From positions 558,001 through 622,000 of the forward strand of contig NZ_JAJSBI010000001.1 in the NCBI RefSeq assembly GCF_021261325.1: a DNA stretch of 64,000 nucleotides, written 5' to 3'. Below the pieces are notes generated by a model, which saw nothing but the letters and a program-made list of their open reading frames with translations, did no database searches and was not told the origin of the DNA. The stretch is from Streptomyces guryensis. Lineage in GTDB: Bacteria > Actinomycetota > Actinomycetes > Streptomycetales > Streptomycetaceae. Both the position numbers and the translations under genes were made by a program. Shown one piece after another: positions 1 through 7,902 of the stretch. Numbering within the stretch: the stretch's first letter is position 1; each line of letters begins with the position of its first letter.

Positions 1-772
1 TCCGGCTGTCGAGCAGCACCACCGCGTCCTTCTCGGCGCCCGGCGCCCGCAGGGTGCGGCGCGGGCCGACCTGGGCGTAGAGCACCCGGCCGGTGCGCTG
101 GTCGACGACCAGCTCGATGCCGTGGTTGGAGTACCACTCCTCGGCCAGGACCTGCGGTTTGTTCTTCTGGCCGACGATGCTGCCGGGGACCAGCCGCGTC
201 CCGATCTTCGACGGCGAGACGGTGCCGGTGAAGCGGTAACCCTGGTACCCCTGGACCTTCTTGGTGCCGGAGTAATGCAAAGTGACGGTCGAACCCAGCG
301 AGTTGTCCCACCACTGGTACGACTTTCGAGCCACGTCGAAGGGGAACTTCAGATAGGCGTCGCCCTCGAAGTACGGGTTCTCCTTGCAGCAGTGCACCGG
401 CTGGTTGGTGTGGCGGTTCGTCACCCAGCGGTTGAGGAAGAACTCCAGCGCGTCGTGCGGATCGGCGGCCGGCAGCGACTTGTCCGTGTCGACCGTCGTC
501 GTCACGTCCCACACCGCCCGCCCGCTCTTCTCACTGTCCGCGACGTTGCCGCGCACCTGCTGGGTGACCGTGATCCGCTTGTCGTGGACGGTCTGGATCT
601 GGTCGGTGTCGAAGTAGCTTCCGGTGCCTCTGTAGACGGCTGTGGTGTCGATGTCGACCGGGTTCACGGCGGCCCGCGGCTCGACGTACCAGGCCAGCAT
701 CGGCGCCAGGACCAGCAGAAACGTGCCGAGTCCCAGCAGAATCAGCGAAAGGGGGGAGGCGGTACGGCGCAT
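1..772 (-). CDS. DUF3068 domain protein (PorA-like family), 3' end outside the window
   Basis: Reading leftward from the ATG at 772, the frame is open to base 1, giving 257 residues without a stop, so the C-terminus is missing. Residues about 6-28 form one hydrophobic segment (LSLILLGLGTFLLVLAPML), read as a signal anchor. The rest is an extracytoplasmic beta-rich region with phrases typical of DUF3068 (FDTDQIQTVHD, QWWDNSLGSTV, YRFTGTV, GRVLYAQVGPRRTL). Function is unknown; related mycobacterial and corynebacterial proteins are called PorA-family, which is a name and not a tested activity in Streptomyces. It is divergent from the small DUF2613 gene. Family assignment is by remembered motif pattern. 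Confidence 0.8.
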   Translation of the reverse strand, partial: MRRTASPLSLILLGLGTFLLVLAPMLAWYVEPRAAVNPVDIDTTAVYRGTGSYFDTDQIQTVHDKRITVTQQVRGNVADSEKSGRAVWDVTTTVDTDKSLPAADPHDALEFFLNRWVTNRHTNQPVHCCKENPYFEGDAYLKFPFDVARKSYQWWDNSLGSTVTLHYSGTKKVQGYQGYRFTGTVSPSKIGTRLVPGSIVGQKNKPQVLAEEWYSNHGIELVVDQRTGRVLYAQVGPRRTLRAPGAEKDAVVLLDSR

Positions 773-970
773 CCGGACACTCCAGGGGGAGGGATGACGG
801 AGTTGGGGCCGCTCTGGCCCGCGACGCCGGACTGGCGAGAAGACAGGGCCTTGGGCCGGGAACCGTAGGCTGCTCTTGACGGGGTGTCAATGCTTGTCGA
901 AACTGGGGCCGACAGGCAGGGGTGGGGCACCGGGGTGGGACAACCTCCGGACAGAGAGGCTGACCCTGCG

Positions 971-1123
971 ATGTCCAGACTGCTCGCAGCCGTGCTCACC
1001 GTCGTGGCCGCCGCCGCGCTCGCCGTGGGCGCCGCGCTCGGCATCGTCGCGCTGCTCGACGCGACGCCCGCCCAGCCCAACACCCCCTTGATCACATACG
1101 AGCAAGCCGGGCAAGGGAGTTGA
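971..1123 (+). CDS. DUF2613 small membrane protein
   Basis: A 50-residue protein from ATG 971. Residues about 4-28 (LLAAVLTVVAAAALAVGAALGIVALL) are a single hydrophobic helix, followed by a short polar tail (PAQPNTPLITYEQ). Length and tail fit the DUF2613 family of actinobacteria, whose function is unknown. The frame stays open upstream to 884, but ATG 971 starts directly at the hydrophobic core as the family does. The stop lies 3 bases before the GTG of the PucR-type regulator, so the two are probably co-transcribed. Confidence 0.75.
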   Translation: MSRLLAAVLTVVAAAALAVGAALGIVALLDATPAQPNTPLITYEQAGQGS

Positions 1124-1126
1124 CCT

Positions 1127-2368
1127 GTGACGCCCGCTCACTCACCGGCCGTCACCGCCCGCTCGGCCTGGCACGACGTGCCCCGTCTCCAGGTCCGCCG
1201 GTTCGCCGCGCTCGCCATGGCCGAGGCGCCCGCGCTCGCCGAGGAGATCCTGCGGGAGATCCGCCGCGAGTACCCGCACCTGCCCGTCGTCCTCGACGAG
1301 TCGGGCGAACCGATGGCCCTGGTCGGCATCCGTCGGGCCATCGAGGTCTTCGTTCAGCATCTGGAGCAGTCCGAGGGCCGCCCGACGGTGCCGCCGGGCG
1401 TCTTCCAGGAGTTCGGCCGGGGCGAGGGCCTGCACGGCCGATCGCTCGACTCCCTCCAGGCGATCTACCGGATGGGCGTACGCCTGGCCTGGCGCTGTTT
1501 CGCCGAGATCGGCCAGCGGGTCGAGATCCCGCCGCCCGCGATGTACGAACTCGTCGACGCGGGTTACGAGTACCTGGACGGCCTGGTCGACCAGTCGGTG
1601 CGCGGCTACGCGGAGGCGGCGGCGCGGCAGGCCGGGGAGCGGCTGAGGCTCCAGCGGCGGCTGATGGAACTGCTCCTCGCCGAGCACCACCGGGGCGACC
1701 CGGCCGACGCGCTGACCGAACGGGCCGCCCGGGTCGGCTGGACGCTGCCGCGCAAGGTCGCGGTCGGCGTCCTGCTCCGCCCGGCCCGCGAGGCGGTCGC
1801 ACCCGCCGTGGGGCAGGGCGTGCTGCTCGACATGGAGTACGAGCAGCCCCGCATGGTCGTCCCCGAGCCGGACGCGGCCGGCCGCCCCGAACTGCTGCAC
1901 CGGGCGCTGACCGGCTGGTCCGGGGCGATCGGGCCGCCCGTACCCCTGGCCGACGCGGCGAAGTCACTGCGCTGGGCCGAGGCGGCCGTACACCTGATGG
2001 AACGGGGGCTGCTGCCCGCCGGGGACGTCCTGTACTGCACGGAGCACACGGAGGCGCTGGTCCTGCTCCAGCCCGAGGAACTGATCGACGACCTGGCCCT
2101 GCGCTGCCTGGCTCCCCTCACCCACTGCGGCCCGACGCACGGGCGTCGGCTTGCTGAAACGTTACTGGCGTGGCTGGAGACACGAGGCGGGGCACCGGAG
2201 GTGGCCGCCCGGCTGGGCGTCCACCCCCAGACCGTCCGCTACCGCCTCCGCCAGATCCGCGAGCTGTGGGGCGACGAGATCGACGACCCGGACCGCCGCT
2301 TCGAGCTGGAACTGGTGCTCAGGGCACAGCGGTTGAGGGGGGTGCTGGGGGAGGCGGGGCGGCGCTGA
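1127..2368 (+). CDS. PucR C-terminal HTH family transcriptional regulator
   Basis: A 413-residue cytoplasmic regulator. The C-terminal helix-turn-helix at residues 361-382 (ARLGVHPQTVRYRLRQIRELWG) is the PucR/CdaR signature. The N-terminal 150 residues are helical (RREYPHLPVVLDESGEP region) and the middle resembles the degenerate GGDEF-like domain of these proteins. The GTG start at 1127 is supported by an AGGGAG ribosome site at 1114-1119 and by the 3-base gap after DUF2613. It has the same architecture as FasR at 59897 but is a distinct paralogue. Target genes and ligand cannot be read from the sequence. Confidence 0.88.
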   Translation: MTPAHSPAVTARSAWHDVPRLQVRRFAALAMAEAPALAEEILREIRREYPHLPVVLDESGEPMALVGIRRAIEVFVQHLEQSEGRPTVPPGVFQEFGRGEGLHGRSLDSLQAIYRMGVRLAWRCFAEIGQRVEIPPPAMYELVDAGYEYLDGLVDQSVRGYAEAAARQAGERLRLQRRLMELLLAEHHRGDPADALTERAARVGWTLPRKVAVGVLLRPAREAVAPAVGQGVLLDMEYEQPRMVVPEPDAAGRPELLHRALTGWSGAIGPPVPLADAAKSLRWAEAAVHLMERGLLPAGDVLYCTEHTEALVLLQPEELIDDLALRCLAPLTHCGPTHGRRLAETLLAWLETRGGAPEVAARLGVHPQTVRYRLRQIRELWGDEIDDPDRRFELELVLRAQRLRGVLGEAGRR

Positions 2369-2572
2369 ACGGCAGTTGGCGGGCAAGGCTTGGACGTCGT
2401 CCGGTCGCGCCCCCTGCCCGACGGAGCCACGCCGACCACAGCGACCCCAACGGAGGACTCCGGGCGGGCTGTCGGCGACGGAGCAGAAAACCCCACGGCG
2501 CGAGCCGTAGGAATCTGCCTCGCTCGCGAGGGGGTGATGCCAAGAGGAAGCAGCACTGGCCCCGCCTGCCCG

Positions 2573-2592
2573 CCTGCCTGCCTGCCTGCCTG
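2573..2592. repeat. CCTG microsatellite, five units
   Basis: Five perfect CCTG tetranucleotides lie in the 252-base gap between the convergent PucR-type and SDR genes. They are non-coding in any supported gene. Short tetranucleotide runs can vary by slippage. Nothing else recognisable, including a strong hairpin, is seen in this gap. Confidence 0.7.
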
Positions 2593-2620
2593 CACGAAGC
2601 GGATGGCCGGATCGGCGTCG

Positions 2621-3670
2621 CTAGGACCGCTGCGCGCGCCAAGCCTCGTAATGATCCAGAACGGTCTCCTCGATCGGCCGGTAGGAGATGCCCAACTCCC
2701 GGACACTACGGCTGTTGTCGACCTTGAACCGGATGCCGAGATGCTTGCGGATGTAGTCCTGGGTGAGCCCGAAGGCGGGACCCAGGACGCGAACGGGCCA
2801 GTGCGGAAGGCGGTTTCGCGGCAGCCGCAGATCCCTGGGATACCGCCCCCGAATGATCCGCGCCATCTCATGGAAGGACGTCATCCGCTCCGCCGCGACG
2901 ATGTAACGCCCCTGGGCGTCCGGTTTCTCGGCCGCGGCGATGTGCGCGTCGGCCACGTCCCGCACATCGGCCGTGGTGAAGCTGAAGTCGGGGGCGCCGT
3001 AGAAGAAGTAGCCCTTGAAGAGCTCTTCGAGGAGGAAGAGGCTGCCGGACTCGGAGGCGGGGGTGAGGGAGGGCCCGAGCACCAGCCCCGGATTGACGGC
3101 GACCATGCGCCAGCGCGACTGCCCCTGCTCGGCATCCCGGGCGGCCTGCTCCGCCACGGTCTTGGCGTAGTGGTACGGGTTGTTCTCGACGGTACTGGTG
3201 GTGTTGAAGTACGCCTCGGTGAGGACCTGCCCCTCCATGTGGCGTACGTCCGCGTAGTCGCCGAATATCGCGCCGACGGTGGAGGTGAGGACGAGCCTGC
3301 GCACGCCGGCCGTCCGCTCGATGCTCCCGATCACATTGCGCGTACCGGTGAGGGCGGGCTCGACCATGTCCCGCTGTCCGTCCTTGATCTTCTCCGGCAT
3401 GAAGAAGGGCGAGGCGACATGGAACACGACCTCGCACCCCTTCATCGCCTCGTCGAAGGCCCCCTCGACGAGAAGATCGGCCTCGAACAGCTCCAGCCGG
3501 CCGGGGAAGCGGTCCTGCAACGCCTTCAGGGGCGCCACCTTCGCGGTGTTCGCGGCGCTGCGGACGGTCGTGCGTACGCGATACCCCCGTTCCAGCAGCC
3601 GTTCCACGAGATGACAACCGACGAACCCACTGCCTCCGGTCACCAGCACGTCCACGCGCACTCCGATCAT
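2621..3670 (-). CDS. NAD-dependent epimerase/dehydratase-type extended SDR
   Basis: A 349-residue Rossmann oxidoreductase. The nucleotide motif TGGSGFVG is at residues 11-18, the catalytic Ser near 130 (VLTSTVG), and the Tyr-xxx-Lys pair at 166-170 (YHYAK). The phrases VNPGLVLGPS and HVASPFF resemble the dihydroflavonol-reductase/aldehyde-reductase branch of extended SDRs. The ATG at 3670 has no clear ribosome site. A GTG at 3655 (reading VDVLVTGG), preceded by GGAG, is an attractive alternative start. It is divergent from iclR and shares the 134-base gap that carries the IclR-type operator, so it may belong to the sugar regulon. Substrate unknown; sugar or aldehyde reduction is a guess. Confidence 0.82.
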   Translation of the reverse strand: MIGVRVDVLVTGGSGFVGCHLVERLLERGYRVRTTVRSAANTAKVAPLKALQDRFPGRLELFEADLLVEGAFDEAMKGCEVVFHVASPFFMPEKIKDGQRDMVEPALTGTRNVIGSIERTAGVRRLVLTSTVGAIFGDYADVRHMEGQVLTEAYFNTTSTVENNPYHYAKTVAEQAARDAEQGQSRWRMVAVNPGLVLGPSLTPASESGSLFLLEELFKGYFFYGAPDFSFTTADVRDVADAHIAAAEKPDAQGRYIVAAERMTSFHEMARIIRGRYPRDLRLPRNRLPHWPVRVLGPAFGLTQDYIRKHLGIRFKVDNSRSVRELGISYRPIEETVLDHYEAWRAQRS

Positions 3671-3735
3671 TCGGTCAGAACCATTGCCCGGGCAAACGCG
3701 TATGCGTAGCCTGTGTTCGTCATGCCGATCGTCTG

Positions 3736-3750
3736 TTGAAATTTCGAACA
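3736..3750 (+). promoter_or_regulatory. IclR-type operator (site 1) over the iclR promoter
   Basis: TTGAAATTTCGAACA matches the shared motif YCGAAATNYCGAACA at 14 of 15 positions. It contains the perfect palindrome GAAATTTC. It lies just upstream of a Streptomyces-type -10 box TAGGGT at 3757-3762, so it covers the -35 region of iclR. That position suggests autorepression. The same gap drives the divergent SDR gene. Binding is inferred. Confidence 0.65.
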
Positions 3751-3804
3751 GGCGCCTAGGGTAAATACCTCAACAACCTCAGATAACAAGGGAGGGGGCC
3801 GGTC

Positions 3805-4578
3805 GTGGGACGCCTTGTACCTGCCGTGACTCGGGCTCTCGACATTCTTGAGCTCTTCCTCGACGGGGACGGGACGCTCTCCGCCCCCGACATAGTGCGC
3901 AAGCTGCAGCTGCCGCGCACCACCGTGCACGAACTGGTCACCACGCTCGCCGCCCGGTCGTACATCGTCCAGGTGCCCGGGCAGCCGGGACGCTACCGGC
4001 TCGGTGTACGTCCGTACCAGCTCGGGAGCCGGTACGCCGAGCAGCTGGACCTCGCGGCCGAGGGACAGCAGGTGGCCCGGTCCGTCGCCGAGACCTGCGA
4101 CGAGACGGTGCACGTGGCGATCCTCGAGGGTACCGACGTCATCTACATCGCCAAGGTGGACTCCACCCACGCGGTGCGTATGGTGTCGGCGGCCGGTCGT
4201 CGGCTGCCCGCCCACTGCACGTCTGTCGGGAAGATGCTGCTGGCCTCCCTTCCCGAGCCGGAGCTCACCTCGCGGATCCCGGACGACGCCGAGCTCGTCG
4301 GGATGACTCCCAACAGCATCACCGAGCCGTCCGCCCTGCGCGAGGCCCTGACGCAGATCCGTCAGCGCGGGATGGCGGTCGAGAACCGTGAGTCCAACCC
4401 GGACGTCAGCTGCGTCGCCGCGCCCGTACGGGACCGCACCGGGCAGGTCGTCGCGGCCCTCTCCATCTCCGTCCCCATGATCCGCTGGAGCGACGAGCGC
4501 CGCGTCGAGCTGGAGCAGCTCGCCGCCAAGGGTGCCGTCGAGCTGTCGGAGCGCCTCGGCCACCGGACCGTCGTATGA
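3805..4578 (+). CDS. IclR family transcriptional regulator
   Basis: A 257-residue regulator. An N-terminal winged helix-turn-helix (residues about 5-60, with LSAPDIVRKLQLPRTTVHELVTTL) is followed by the IclR effector domain (about 75-250, with VHVAILEGTDVIYIAKVDS, LPAHCTSVGKMLLA and NPDVSCVAAPVRDR). The GTG start at 3805 follows an AAGGGAGGG ribosome site. Its stop overlaps the lactonase start by 4 bases (ATGA), so the two are translationally coupled. The promoter carries the 15-bp motif also found at five other sugar operons, which makes this the best candidate for the regulon's DNA-binding protein. The ligand may be a sugar acid or lactone, an inference from the coupled lactonase. Confidence 0.92.
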   Translation: MGRLVPAVTRALDILELFLDGDGTLSAPDIVRKLQLPRTTVHELVTTLAARSYIVQVPGQPGRYRLGVRPYQLGSRYAEQLDLAAEGQQVARSVAETCDETVHVAILEGTDVIYIAKVDSTHAVRMVSAAGRRLPAHCTSVGKMLLASLPEPELTSRIPDDAELVGMTPNSITEPSALREALTQIRQRGMAVENRESNPDVSCVAAPVRDRTGQVVAALSISVPMIRWSDERRVELEQLAAKGAVELSERLGHRTVV

Positions 4579-5420
4579 CGGCGTACGAGGTGGCGGTGCG
4601 TGCCGAGGCCACCCTGGGCGAGGGCCCGACCTGGGACGCGGCGGCCGGCCGGCTGATCTGGATCGACATCCTGGGCGCACGTGTGTACACGTACGACCCG
4701 GTGACCGGCCGTCGCACGGCCCGCGTCACCGACCAGCACGTGGGCGCGGCGAAGCCGAGGGCCGGCGGCGGGCTGGTCCTGAACCTCAGGGACGGAGTCG
4801 GCCTCGTCGACCCCGACGGCACCTTCCGCTGGCTGCACCACGAGGTCGTCCCCGGCCGCCGCGCCAACGACGCCGCCGTCGCCCCGGACGGCTCCCTCTG
4901 GGCGGGCACCATGCGCTACGACGAGGCGGCGGGCGGCGGCACGCTGTCCCGTCTCACCGGTGACGGCTCGGTCGAGCTCGTCCTCGACGACGTGGCCGTG
5001 AGCAACGGCACCGGCTGGAGCCCCGACGGCAGCCTGATGTACTACGTCGACTCGCCGACGCGGCAGGTCGACGTCTTCCACCACGAGGACGGCCGGGCCG
5101 TGGACCGCCGCCGGTTCGCGCAGATCGAGGACGGCGCCGGCTACCCCGACGGGCTGACGGTGGACGCCGACGGCTGCGTGTGGGTGGCCCTGTGGGACGG
5201 CGCGGCGGTACGCCGCTACACACCCGACGGCGAACTGGACAGAGTGATCGAACTCCCCACGCCCCGCGTGACCGCCTGCGCCTTCGGCGGCCCCGATCTC
5301 ACGGACCTGTACATCACCACGGCCCGGGTGGGGCTCACGGCACCCCACCCGGTGGCAGGTTCCCTGTTGGTGGTCCCGGGAGCGGGGAAGGGCCTGCCTC
5401 AGCCGGCGTTCGCGGGCTGA
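4575..5420 (+). CDS. SMP-30/gluconolactonase (LRE) family sugar lactonase
   Basis: A 281-residue predicted six-bladed propeller. Family marks are LGEGPTWD near the N-terminus (metal-binding Glu), RANDAAVAPDGSLWAGTM (Asn/Asp), VSNGTGWSPDGSLMYYVDS, and YPDGLTVDADGCVWVALW (Asp). SMP-30 enzymes hydrolyse aldonolactones to aldonic acids using a divalent metal. It overlaps the iclR stop by 4 bases. In context it would open an aldonolactone, possibly L-arabinono-lactone, made by one of the dehydrogenases in the window, before dehydration by the enolase-superfamily enzyme at 32388. The exact substrate is not visible. Confidence 0.9.
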   Translation: MTAYEVAVRAEATLGEGPTWDAAAGRLIWIDILGARVYTYDPVTGRRTARVTDQHVGAAKPRAGGGLVLNLRDGVGLVDPDGTFRWLHHEVVPGRRANDAAVAPDGSLWAGTMRYDEAAGGGTLSRLTGDGSVELVLDDVAVSNGTGWSPDGSLMYYVDSPTRQVDVFHHEDGRAVDRRRFAQIEDGAGYPDGLTVDADGCVWVALWDGAAVRRYTPDGELDRVIELPTPRVTACAFGGPDLTDLYITTARVGLTAPHPVAGSLLVVPGAGKGLPQPAFAG

Positions 5421-5814
5421 CGGAGGCGGCGGACGGGCCGGGACGGCGGACGGGCCAAGGGCGGCGGACAGGCCAGGGCGGCGGACAGGCCAGGGCGGCG
5501 GACAGGCCAGGACGGCGGGCGGGGCGGCTCCGCGCTGTCCGTCCCGTTTCACGCCGGACCGGTCGCCTGACCGCCGCTCGGCCACCACTTGCCCTGCCGC
5601 TGCTCGGCCACCACTTGCCCTGCCGCTGCTCGGCCACCGCTTGCCCTGCCGGCGCCCGTCTCCACCGGCTTGGCCCACACCTGGGCCGACCGCCGCCCCG
5701 TCTCCCGGCGGTTTGGCCGTTTGCCCGGCCCCCGTCCTGCTCCGCCGACTGTTCGGCCCGCGCCTGGGCCGCCGCCCGGTCCTCCCCGCCCCCGCTCACC
5801 CAATTGATCAGCCC
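5421..5814. repeat. Gene-free 394-base gap with two blocks of tandem repeats
   Basis: Block A (5428-5513) holds five copies of a 17-18 base unit, GGCGGACAGGCCAGGGC. Block B (5576-5653) holds three 26-base copies beginning GCTCGGCCACCACTTGCCCT, with the third copy diverged. Both blocks sit between the convergent lactonase and MAB_1171c-type genes. Several frames stay open through them, but these are low-complexity Pro/Arg/Gly artefacts. No promoter or gene is seen. Copy number probably differs between strains. Confidence 0.85.
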
Positions 5815-7062
5815 CTACCGCCGGATCCCTCGCTGATCCCGCGCACCGGCTGGCCCCGTCCGTGCCCGTACCGCCTCCAGGTCCTCCGGGCGGCGCAGGG
5901 CGTGGGAGATGGCTGCGATCTCGCGGAGCAGGTCCGTCGTGTCCGGGTCGTGGTGGTCGTCCGGCTCCGGCGAACGGCGGCGGGTCTCGACGGCGTCCTG
6001 GATGGCCAGCGCGGCGGCGAGGGACTTGGCCCGGGCCGGGTCGTGGCCGAGGGTGAGCGCCGTCTCGTACGTGCGTCGGCGACCGGGCTCGTCGATGTGG
6101 CGGGCCAGGGGGAGGAGGGCGTCGCGGATGAAGGTCTCCCGGCGGATCAGCCGCAGCTCCGGCGTCGCGCGCAGGACGAAGGAGACGCCGCTGCCGTTGA
6201 CCGTGCGCATCAGCAGGTACAGGGGCCGGAGCCGGTGGTGGGCCAGGCGGACCCGCCACTGCTCGGCCAGGTACTGGCCCGCGTGCGGCAGGATGAAGCC
6301 GACCGCGATCAGGAGGGCGGAGAGGCAGGCCAGCGGGGGTGCCACGGCGGTGCTCAGCCAGTCCAGGTCATGGCCCGTCCAGCGAGCCGCCACCGCGGGC
6401 AACTTGACCGCGTAGAAGGAGAGTTGGGCCGCGTAGCCGACGCCGAGGAACTTCAGGCCCCAGCGCAGCCACGCGTCGAGCCCGTCGGTGCGCACCCAGT
6501 TCCAGATCAGGCCCGAGGTGATCACCGTGGCCACCGCCTGCGCGAGCAGATACAGCAGGATCATCTCGCGCATGTACGGGGTGTCGGCGTAGTACGTGTC
6601 CAGGTCACGGAGCCGTTCCACCGGGGCGTCCGCCAGCGCGAACAGCACCCACAGTGTGGCGATCACCCCGAGGGAGCCGGCCACCACCCACCGCACGGCC
6701 CGCACGGTCGACGCCGAGCGGTCCGACAGGCCGTTGCGCCACGCGATGATCAGCAGCAGGCACGAGCCGCAGAACGCCGTCAGCAGTGAGTACACCCACG
6801 GCGCCGAGATGTTCGGTACCCCCGTGACCCGGTTGACCCGGGCGATCGTCGACGGCGCCACGAACACGAACACCGCGCAGGCGATGAGGAGTACGCCGCC
6901 GACGGCGCGCAGCAGCGGGTCGCTCCAGAGGCGGACGATGGTCGGCAGCTTGATCGCCAGCGCGGCGGTCAGGACACCGGCCGGGATCCACCAGAAGGAC
7001 GGGTAGAACTCGTTGACGAAACCCGCGGGGGACCAGGCCAGTGGGACGAGGGCCGCGGTCAC
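5815..7062 (-). CDS. MAB_1171c-type polytopic membrane protein
   Basis: A 415-residue integral membrane protein starting at GTG 7062, whose GTGA overlaps the stop of the upstream peptidase-like gene. About seven hydrophobic segments follow one another (FWWIPAGVLTAALAIKL, LLRAVGGVLLIACAVFVFV, WVYSLLTAFCGSCLLLIIAW, VRWVVAGSLGVIATLWVLF, ILLYLLAQAVATVITSGLIW and others). A cytoplasmic alpha-helical tail of about 130 residues ends it (DDHHDPDTTDLLREIAAISHAL). Streptomyces homologues are named MAB_1171c family putative transporter and usually sit beside a toxin-component-like gene, as here. No transport substrate has been assigned to my knowledge. The open frame extends upstream to 7326, but that part only shadows the peptidase gene. 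Confidence 0.78.
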   Translation of the reverse strand: MTAALVPLAWSPAGFVNEFYPSFWWIPAGVLTAALAIKLPTIVRLWSDPLLRAVGGVLLIACAVFVFVAPSTIARVNRVTGVPNISAPWVYSLLTAFCGSCLLLIIAWRNGLSDRSASTVRAVRWVVAGSLGVIATLWVLFALADAPVERLRDLDTYYADTPYMREMILLYLLAQAVATVITSGLIWNWVRTDGLDAWLRWGLKFLGVGYAAQLSFYAVKLPAVAARWTGHDLDWLSTAVAPPLACLSALLIAVGFILPHAGQYLAEQWRVRLAHHRLRPLYLLMRTVNGSGVSFVLRATPELRLIRRETFIRDALLPLARHIDEPGRRRTYETALTLGHDPARAKSLAAALAIQDAVETRRRSPEPDDHHDPDTTDLLREIAAISHALRRPEDLEAVRARTGPAGARDQRGIRR

Positions 7063-7661
7063 CGACCCGTTCCTCCGCGCCCGCGGTAGCCCAGGGACCG
7101 CTGGATGCGGCCGAGCGGTGCGTCGGCGTCCCGCCCCGACAGCAGCGGCCGGAACGCGGCCGCGAGCCGGTGCCCGAAGTCGTCGGCCTCCGCCTCGTCG
7201 GTCATGCGCGAGCCGTCGCGCGCGGCAACCGACAACGCCGCGTCCTTGAAGGCGTTCCACCTGCGCCGGTCGGCCAGCGCCGCCCCCGCCACATGGTGAT
7301 GGCTGTGCCCGGCGTGCAGATGCCACAACTCATGGCCGAGGATGACCAGTTGCTGCACCGCCTCGGCCCGCTCCTCGACGATCACCAGGTCGAAGTCCGA
7401 GAACTCCACCCACAGCCCGGTCACTTCGATCTCGTCGGGGAACCGTTCGAAGCGCAGCTCCACCGCCCGCCCGCCGCGCAGCACGCTCATCTCCTGGCAC
7501 AGCGCCCGGCACAGCTCCCGCACATCGGCCGGCGGGCGAGGTCTGGCCCGTATCGCCGCGCCGAGGCGGTCCGTCAGCCTCCGCATCCCGGACACCCTCC
7601 GTGAGCGTCCCAGCCAGGCCGAGATCCGGGCCGCCTTCCTCCGCGCGCCCGCGCTGTCCAT
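7059..7661 (-). CDS. ImmA/IrrE-like zinc peptidase domain protein (toxin-component-type)
   Basis: A 200-residue protein with a central HELWH motif (ILGHELWHLHAGHSHHH) matching the HExxH zinc-peptidase signature, and an acidic stretch (DEAEADDFGHRL) that could supply a third ligand. Arg-rich N-terminus; no signal peptide or membrane segment. ATG 7661 is chosen because GGGGGAG precedes it; the frame continues upstream to 7772 without a better start. It is coupled by GTGA to the MAB_1171c-type membrane gene. Similar genes are called toxin-antitoxin toxin component in Streptomyces annotation, but ImmA-like peptidases normally act on a repressor. No XRE partner is adjacent here, so the target is unknown. 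Confidence 0.7.
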   Translation of the reverse strand: MDSAGARRKAARISAWLGRSRRVSGMRRLTDRLGAAIRARPRPPADVRELCRALCQEMSVLRGGRAVELRFERFPDEIEVTGLWVEFSDFDLVIVEERAEAVQQLVILGHELWHLHAGHSHHHVAGAALADRRRWNAFKDAALSVAARDGSRMTDEAEADDFGHRLAAAFRPLLSGRDADAPLGRIQRSLGYRGRGGTGR

Positions 7662-7771
7662 CGCTCCCCCTGTCCGACGCCGCCGCTCACTGCCACACAA
7701 CAGGCCGTCCGAGACTACGCCGTCGTTCAACTGCGAACGGTCTCGCCGGCCGGAAAGTCCTGTCCAACCCA

Positions 7772-7800
7772 TTGACTAGCAAGCGCTTCCTATCTACGGT
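7772..7800 (+). promoter_or_regulatory. Sigma-70-type promoter of the ABC transporter/GH43 operon
   Basis: TTGACT at 7772-7777 and TACGGT at 7795-7800 are separated by 17 bases, a good Streptomyces vegetative promoter. The spacer holds the palindrome AAGCGCTT (7781-7788), which resembles a LacI-family half-operator pair. The box and the following 39 bases are laid out exactly as at the second arabinanase (22074-22141). Confidence 0.65.
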
Positions 7801-7824
7801 CCCGTTCGAAGTTACGAGCGCATT

Positions 7825-7839
7825 TCGAAATACCGAACA
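7825..7839 (+). promoter_or_regulatory. IclR-type operator (site 2)
   Basis: TCGAAATACCGAACA is a perfect match to YCGAAATNYCGAACA. It begins 25 bases downstream of the -10 box, about +18 from the expected transcript start, a position suited to a roadblock or clearance repressor. A second TTCGAA lies at 7805-7810. Binding is inferred. Confidence 0.65.
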
Positions 7840-7902
7840 GGCGAGCAAGGGACCCACAGGCGACATCTCAAGATCTCAAGCAGTGACGGCAGGGGGCAGG
7901 GC

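Noticed and set aside
5576..5653. Three 26-base repeats considered as a small CRISPR
   Set aside because: The units are directly tandem with no spacers and no cas genes are present.
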